From Acidiferrobacteraceae bacterium (GTDB lineage: Bacteria > Pseudomonadota > Gammaproteobacteria > Acidiferrobacterales > SZUA-150), in contig QIGL01000013.1 in the NCBI GenBank assembly GCA_003228915.1, forward strand, positions 1 to 37,162: a stretch of 37,162 bases of DNA, given 5' to 3'. Shown here in pieces: positions 33,246 to 37,162 of this stretch (within the stretch, counting starts at the first letter, position 1; each line of letters starts with the position of its first letter). The translations under genes were made by a program, and so were the position numbers. The notes below the pieces were generated by a model. That model was not told where the DNA came from and did no database searches. It saw only the letters and a program-made list of their open reading frames with translations.

Positions 33246-34181
33246 ATGAGCAGCCCTGGCACATCATCCCGTCACTATCGGACATTGAATATTGACGCCC
33301 CTTGCACGTGGGATCAGTTAAAGCAGCAATACAGGAAACTGGCTAATACCTGGCACCCCGATCGTCTCCAGGATAACCCGGGGAAACTCTCGATTGCTGA
33401 AAATAAACTTAAAGAAATCAACCTGGCCTATGCATTTTTTTCTACCTACTACAAGAAACATGGTTCTTTACCAACCCTGGAAAAAAGAGTTCCGGAACCA
33501 ATAGAAGTCATTATCGAATCTGAGACAAGCAAAGATACTGTCACTGACAATTTTTCTAACAATTTTGAAGCGCCATTAGATCCTGCGGGTAGTGAAAAAA
33601 GTAATAGTACTGGTCGTCGAGTTATCACACTCTTCTTATTGGTTGTGACTGCTGTTATTGGCTGGAATTATATTAATCAAACAGATACTTTGCAGGAAGC
33701 TGACCCTTTATGGGAAAAATTGCCGCCCGAGCAGTACAGTGAACTCACTGGCGACATTAATAAGTCAGGTAATAATGTAGAAAAAAATATAACTATTCCT
33801 CAGTCTACAAAAGATCAAAAATATTTTTCTTACGGTTCTACGCTAGGTCAAGTCCACGACGCCCAGGGTACGCCAACCCGCACAGAGGGAGAGACCTGGT
33901 ATTACGGGAAGTCAAAAGTACGCTTTACTGACGGCAGGGTTGTCAGCTGGGAAATTTCACTTGACGACCCACTATTTGTACTTGCAGATACGCTCAACAT
34001 AAATCGTTCCAGTTTTTTTGTAATCGGATCAACCAAGGAACTGGTGCTGCGTATCCAGGGTAAGCCCACCCAAAAATCAAATGATACCTGGGATTACGGC
34101 TTATCAAGAATTTATTTTTTCGATGGCCAGGTTGTGAACTGGTATAATTCACCAATGGATCCGCTGAAAGCACGAAAATAA
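33246..34181 (+). CDS. Membrane-anchored J-domain protein with duplicated C-terminal module
   Basis: A 311-residue protein. The start at 33246 (MSSPGTSSRHYRTL) is chosen because the J-domain begins right after; an upstream extension of 96 codons is not conserved-looking. The J-domain (8-70) has the HPD triad at 37-39, so it should stimulate an Hsp70. A single membrane helix (126-143) separates it from a periplasmic part with two related modules (about 197-242 and 261-306). Both have a pattern of G-S-T, Q-G-x-P-T, T-W-x-Y-G-x-S, F-x-D-G-x-V-V-x-W and D-P-L. The pattern recalls BamE/SmpA folds, but this is inference. Position inside the EPS locus suggests a role in envelope assembly. Confidence 0.75.
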   Translation: MSSPGTSSRHYRTLNIDAPCTWDQLKQQYRKLANTWHPDRLQDNPGKLSIAENKLKEINLAYAFFSTYYKKHGSLPTLEKRVPEPIEVIIESETSKDTVTDNFSNNFEAPLDPAGSEKSNSTGRRVITLFLLVVTAVIGWNYINQTDTLQEADPLWEKLPPEQYSELTGDINKSGNNVEKNITIPQSTKDQKYFSYGSTLGQVHDAQGTPTRTEGETWYYGKSKVRFTDGRVVSWEISLDDPLFVLADTLNINRSSFFVIGSTKELVLRIQGKPTQKSNDTWDYGLSRIYFFDGQVVNWYNSPMDPLKARK

Positions 34182-34206
34182 GAAGTTAAGATAACAGTAT
34201 GAGTAT

Positions 34207-35619
34207 CTAGCGCGCGCCCTGCCCAAATAGCACAACCTGTGCAGTGTTGAACATAATAATAATATCAAGAAACAAGGTATGGTTTTTTACATAATAAAGA
34301 TCATATTGTAGTTTCTCTTTGGCATCTTCAACAGAAGCACCGTATGGATACCTTACTTGCGCCCACCCGGTAATTCCTGGTTTAACGCTATGCCTCGTGG
34401 AGTAATAGGGAATTTCTTTTGCCAGTTGTTTTACGAAAAAAGGGCGCTCTGGTCTGGGCCCGACAAAACTCATATCACCAACCAGCACGTTAAAAATTTG
34501 TGGTAACTCGTCAACGCGTATGAGCCTGATAATTTTACCCACTCTTGTAACACGATCATCATTTTTCTTTGCCCATTGCGGCTTGCCTTCTTTCTCGGCA
34601 TCGACCCGCATGCTCCTGAATTTCAAAACATCAAAAGGTTTGCCACACTCACCGACCCTGGCTTGTTTGTAAAAAAGCGGGCCCCGACTTTCAAGCTTTA
34701 TCATCACCACAGCAAGCAGTATTATCGGCAAGGTAAGAAACAGGATCAACAAGCTTGCAGTAATGTCAAATGTCCGTTTGACCGTATTTCTTATATTGCC
34801 GCGATCAAATCCTTCAGAAAAAATTATCCAGCTCGGGTTAAGTGATTCAAGCTGCAACCTGCCTGTTTCCCGCTCGAAAAAAGTTGATAAATCGATTACC
34901 TTGATTCCTTCCATCCGGCACTCGAGCAATTCTCCCATGGGCAAGGTTCCGCCTCGTCGCTGCCTGACACCAACAACAATTTCATCGACGCGATTTTTTT
35001 GTGCAATAGAAAGCAAAGGCAAACGTTTGTCCAGGAGTAAATTAGCCTTTATGCTCGTGTGGGCACCATCCAGGGGCACATATCCAACCAAATGAAATCT
35101 GTGCTCGGCAGTTTTTTCTCCCAGCAACATCCCGAGTTTGGCCGGTCGACTCCCTGCTCCCAGGACCAGCACGCGCCTTTTTATTGCCTCTGAATCAATC
35201 AGGGATAAAAAAATGAACCTGACAATGGCAGTGGCCACGAAGGCAATCATGAAAGACAACGCTAATGCACCACGACCCAGTAATAAACTTGGAAAGGCAT
35301 AAAAAATAAAGGTCATGGAGATAAAACCAATGACAAAACTCGCCATAAAACGCGAGTAATATCCCCAGTCTCCCTCTCTTATCTCGCGGGCATACATACC
35401 CAACGTTGCCATAATGACAACCAGTACAAATGAAATTGTTATTGCCCGTGGTAACAATGGGCCAATGTGTGCTTTTACAGCCTGTTCGCTACTACCGGCA
35501 GCGTCCAGGAAACGAACGTATGAACCAGCATAAACGGACGAGAAAAATATGATGATTTCAATACCTGCCAGTATCAGCAAGGGGGTCGGGACATAGTGTT
35601 TGAAAATTCGAACCATCAT
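34207..35619 (-). CDS. Initiating sugar transferase, PEP-CTERM EPS type (EpsB/WbaP-like)
   Basis: A 470-residue polyprenyl-phosphate sugar-1-phosphate transferase. Four to five N-terminal membrane helices are followed by a CoA-binding-like Rossmann domain (RRVLVLGAGSRPAKLGMLLG). A further membrane segment (FDITASLLILFLTLPIILLAVV) and the bacterial sugar transferase domain come next: YKQARVGECGKPFDVLKFRSMRVDA, RVTRVGKIIRLIRVDELPQ, DMSFVGPRPERPFFV, KPGITGWAQVRY. It links the first sugar phosphate to undecaprenyl phosphate to start the repeat unit. The layout matches the TIGR03013 family. It lies convergent with the J-domain gene, 25 bases apart. Confidence 0.92.
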   Translation of the reverse strand: MMVRIFKHYVPTPLLILAGIEIIIFFSSVYAGSYVRFLDAAGSSEQAVKAHIGPLLPRAITISFVLVVIMATLGMYAREIREGDWGYYSRFMASFVIGFISMTFIFYAFPSLLLGRGALALSFMIAFVATAIVRFIFLSLIDSEAIKRRVLVLGAGSRPAKLGMLLGEKTAEHRFHLVGYVPLDGAHTSIKANLLLDKRLPLLSIAQKNRVDEIVVGVRQRRGGTLPMGELLECRMEGIKVIDLSTFFERETGRLQLESLNPSWIIFSEGFDRGNIRNTVKRTFDITASLLILFLTLPIILLAVVMIKLESRGPLFYKQARVGECGKPFDVLKFRSMRVDAEKEGKPQWAKKNDDRVTRVGKIIRLIRVDELPQIFNVLVGDMSFVGPRPERPFFVKQLAKEIPYYSTRHSVKPGITGWAQVRYPYGASVEDAKEKLQYDLYYVKNHTLFLDIIIMFNTAQVVLFGQGAR

Positions 35620-35809
35620 GATGACGTTGCTCTACTCTTATTTTTTTAATTAATTCTCAGGCTTAAGTATACACCTGCTCGCAGCAAGTACGCCCAACAT
35701 CAACAAACCCGACCTCCACATGTAAGCACCGAAGCACAGTGTGCGAACAAGTGTGGCCACTTAAACTATATCAAAAACTGCCGGTCTTCTTAATAATTGT
35801 GTCGAATTC

Positions 35810-35825
35810 TGGCATGGCTTTTGCA
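35810..35825 (+). promoter_or_regulatory. Sigma-54 promoter upstream of Sel1-repeat gene
   Basis: TGGCATGGCTTTTGCA matches the -24/-12 consensus TGGCAC-N5-TTGCW at all but one position, with GG (35811-35812) and GC (35823-35824) exactly 10 bases apart. Transcription would start near 35836, about 33 bases before the ATG at 35869, with an AGGTG ribosome site between. This is the best promoter in the window and implies RpoN and an enhancer-binding activator. Confidence 0.75.
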
Positions 35826-35868
35826 ACTTCCATGTGTAATTCGTAACAAAACATTGCCAGGTGTCGTT

Positions 35869-36663
35869 ATGAGAAATCTTAAGTTTAAAGCTAACACAAA
35901 TCAGTGTACCCAGGCGCAGTCTCCGGTCTTACCGCGGTATACCATGCTATATTTTCTATTTATAACAGTGGCTTATGTGATTATATGGCCAATTAGTGCC
36001 TTTGCTCAAGCCCAAAATACAAATGAAATTCTGATCCAGAAATCCAGCTTTGCCACCGTTAATAAAGATATTACAAAACTGGGTGCCTTAGAGAAATTCT
36101 ACCTGGATGGGCGATCAGCCTACAACAAGGGAGACACGGAAACAGCCTCTATTATTTGGCGCAATATAGCTGAACTAGGCCATGCCAATGCCCAGTATGA
36201 ACTGGCATCGCTAATGCTTAATGACAGTATTGTAGAAAAAGATATCAAAGCTGCGCTACAGTTTTTCAGAAAAGCGGCCAACCAGGGCCACAGCAAGGCC
36301 CAGTACAATATGGGTGTCGCCTTTGCCAAAGGAATCGGCGTCAAACAAGACACCGGGGAAGCGGTGGTATGGTGGCGCACCTCAGCACTGAATGGGAATA
36401 CTGATGCCCAGTTTAATCTTGGCCTCATGTATTCTAATGGTTACGGGGTTTCCAAAGACATGGTGGTCGCTGCACGCTGGTGGCGACAGGCAGCCACACA
36501 AGGTGATGCGGCGGCACAATTTAATTTAGGCATGCTCTATGCCAGTGGCGAGGGCGTCGGCCAAAGCTGGAAAACGGCCATCAATTTATGGAAGCGATCT
36601 GCCGAACAGGGTTTTACCCATGCAGTGCGGGCGCTGGAAGTGTTGGCGAAAAATAAAAACTAG
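35869..36663 (+). CDS. Exported Sel1-repeat (TPR-like) protein
   Basis: A 264-residue protein. The start at 35869 (MRNLKFKANT) has AGGTG upstream and lies after the sigma-54 promoter. A hydrophobic signal segment (MLYFLFITVAYVIIWPISAFAQAQ, about 26-49) suggests export to the periplasm or membrane anchoring. Four Sel1-like repeats follow, each about 36 residues: ELGHANAQYELASLML, NQGHSKAQYNMGVAFAKGIG, LNGNTDAQFNLGLMYSNGYG, TQGDAAAQFNLGMLYASGEG. Such solenoids bind other proteins and often assist polysaccharide (AlgK-like) or secretion assembly. In this place it may help the EPS export machine. Confidence 0.85.
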   Translation: MRNLKFKANTNQCTQAQSPVLPRYTMLYFLFITVAYVIIWPISAFAQAQNTNEILIQKSSFATVNKDITKLGALEKFYLDGRSAYNKGDTETASIIWRNIAELGHANAQYELASLMLNDSIVEKDIKAALQFFRKAANQGHSKAQYNMGVAFAKGIGVKQDTGEAVVWWRTSALNGNTDAQFNLGLMYSNGYGVSKDMVVAARWWRQAATQGDAAAQFNLGMLYASGEGVGQSWKTAINLWKRSAEQGFTHAVRALEVLAKNKN

Positions 36664-36781
36664 CCAGTTTTATGTGCAATCCTGATTAAACTATATAGTT
36701 GTAAACTCCGCTCGCAATTTTCAAAAAAAAGCCTATCATGATAACCAGGTAATGTCCTGATATCGAAGGAGTGCCAAGAAG

Positions 36782-37006
36782 TTGCTGCCAGGTCTTTTTA
36801 TTTATTTTAAAGGTTGTATGACCGAAGCTGGCTGGCTGCAGGTTGATGAAAATTTGCGGCTGGTTCCGGGTATTGTTGCGCCCTGGCAAAGCCCGGTAAC
36901 CCGTCAAATTGTACTAATTTACTACAACCCCGCCCGGATCCAGGCCTCAGAGGTGATCAAAAGCGTTCGGAATTTTGGTTATGATGCTTGTGTAATTGAT
37001 TTGTAG
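36782..37006 (+). CDS. Small HMA-like protein without CxxC
   Basis: The segment LRLVPGIV...RQIVLIYYNPARIQASEVIKSV...GYDACVID resembles a heavy-metal-associated (ferredoxin-like) domain: strand, YNPARI loop, helix ASEVIKSV, and the terminal GYDA turn. The metal-binding CxxC expected in the first loop is absent (APWQSP), so metal binding is doubtful. Two starts are possible: TTG at 36782, 10 bases after AAGGAG (74 residues), and ATG at 36818 with a weaker site (62 residues). It is 118 bases after the Sel1 gene. It could be a degenerate P-type ATPase domain fragment. Confidence 0.45.
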   Translation: MLPGLFIYFKGCMTEAGWLQVDENLRLVPGIVAPWQSPVTRQIVLIYYNPARIQASEVIKSVRNFGYDACVIDL

Positions 37007-37045
37007 AGGCCTTCTTAACAATTATAAGAAAGCTCTGATCAATTG

Positions 37046-37162
37046 TCATCTCGACCGCAGTGGACGACTCTATGGCAAGGATTGTTCCAGACAATCCTAT
37101 TGCATTCCCGCCCACTGTAGAACCCCTTCGGGTTTCATTCAGCATTTCCTCGCTTCGCTCAG
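37046..37162. repeat. Intergenic palindromic repeat at window end
   Basis: The stretch contains GTCATCTCGACCGCAGTGGA, then AGGATTGT-tccag-ACAATCCT (37078-37098, perfect 8-bp stem), CCCACTGT pairing back to the CGCAGTGG arm, AACCC-cttc-GGGTT, and a terminal CCTCGCTTCGCTCAG. GTCATCTCGACCGnAGnGGA and CTCGCTTCGCTC-type sequences recur as short dispersed repeats in many bacterial genomes. It is probably part of a longer element continuing past the edge. No coding potential is evident. Confidence 0.5.

Noticed and set aside
35650-35800. Possible sigma-54 site for the sugar transferase (minus strand GGCGTACTTGCTGC)
   Set aside because: GG/GC spacing is right but most other consensus positions fail.
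15682-36663. PEP-CTERM sorting signals on exported proteins
   Set aside because: C-termini of the propeller, barrel and Sel1 proteins lack a PEP motif, membrane helix and basic tail.
1-37162. CRISPR arrays, tRNA, rRNA or prophage genes
   Set aside because: No regularly spaced repeats, no RNA gene structure seen by eye, and no phage structural genes.

Overview
The window looks like part of a moderately AT-rich gammaproteobacterial chromosome. Evidence is the Gram-negative envelope set (lipoprotein export protein, outer-membrane barrel), a sigma-54 type promoter, a PncC gene, REP/BIME-like palindromes and an integron-type attC site. No species can be named from sequence alone. No rRNA, tRNA, CRISPR array, transposase or integrase was found.

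Region 1 (1-4450) is an accessory patch. It holds a decayed toxin-antitoxin cluster: a frameshifted DUF4258 gene, two related antitoxin copies that both break just after the same codon, one intact HigA with only the last 15 codons of its HigB left, and one intact RelE/HigB-type toxin whose own antitoxin has an in-frame stop. After these come an unknown exported protein and two gene-cassette-like genes separated by a convincing attC site (3619-3684). One of these encodes a HEPN-like protein.

Region 2 (4450-8280) has pncC and a large serine-hydrolase lipoprotein, a BIME-like repeat pair, and a nucleotide-sugar epimerase. The epimerase is divergent from the UDP-N-acetylhexosamine dehydrogenase gene at 8284. 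Together these two enzymes are expected to make an N-acetylhexosaminuronic acid donor such as UDP-GalNAcA.

Region 3 (9637-35619, almost all minus strand) is a large exopolysaccharide locus. Its export core matches the set usually found in exosortase/PEP-CTERM (XrtA-type) EPS loci: initiating sugar transferase, Wza-type export lipoprotein, GNVR chain-length protein, tyrosine-kinase-like protein, outer-membrane barrel and ExeA-like ATPase. No exosortase or PEP-CTERM protein lies in the window. Downstream are a deacetylase-like protein, a flippase, a GT2, three GT4 enzymes, a Wzy/ligase-like membrane protein, three more NodB-type deacetylases, a YdcF-type protein and an exported beta-propeller resembling oligogalacturonate lyases. 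The tail of the locus is an unusual four-gene unit: ComA-like, ComB-like, ATP-grasp ligase and methyltransferase. ComA and ComB make sulfolactate in other organisms, so the cluster may attach a sulfonated acid to the polymer. The ComA-like protein is divergent at normally conserved positions, so a different 2-hydroxyacid is also possible.

Region 4 (32678-37162) carries a membrane-anchored J-domain protein with a duplicated C-terminal module, a Sel1-repeat exported protein behind a near-consensus sigma-54 promoter, a small HMA-like protein without CxxC, and an intergenic palindromic repeat running to the window edge. The tyrosine-kinase-like protein lacks the Walker A lysine, which suggests a pseudokinase in the export core.
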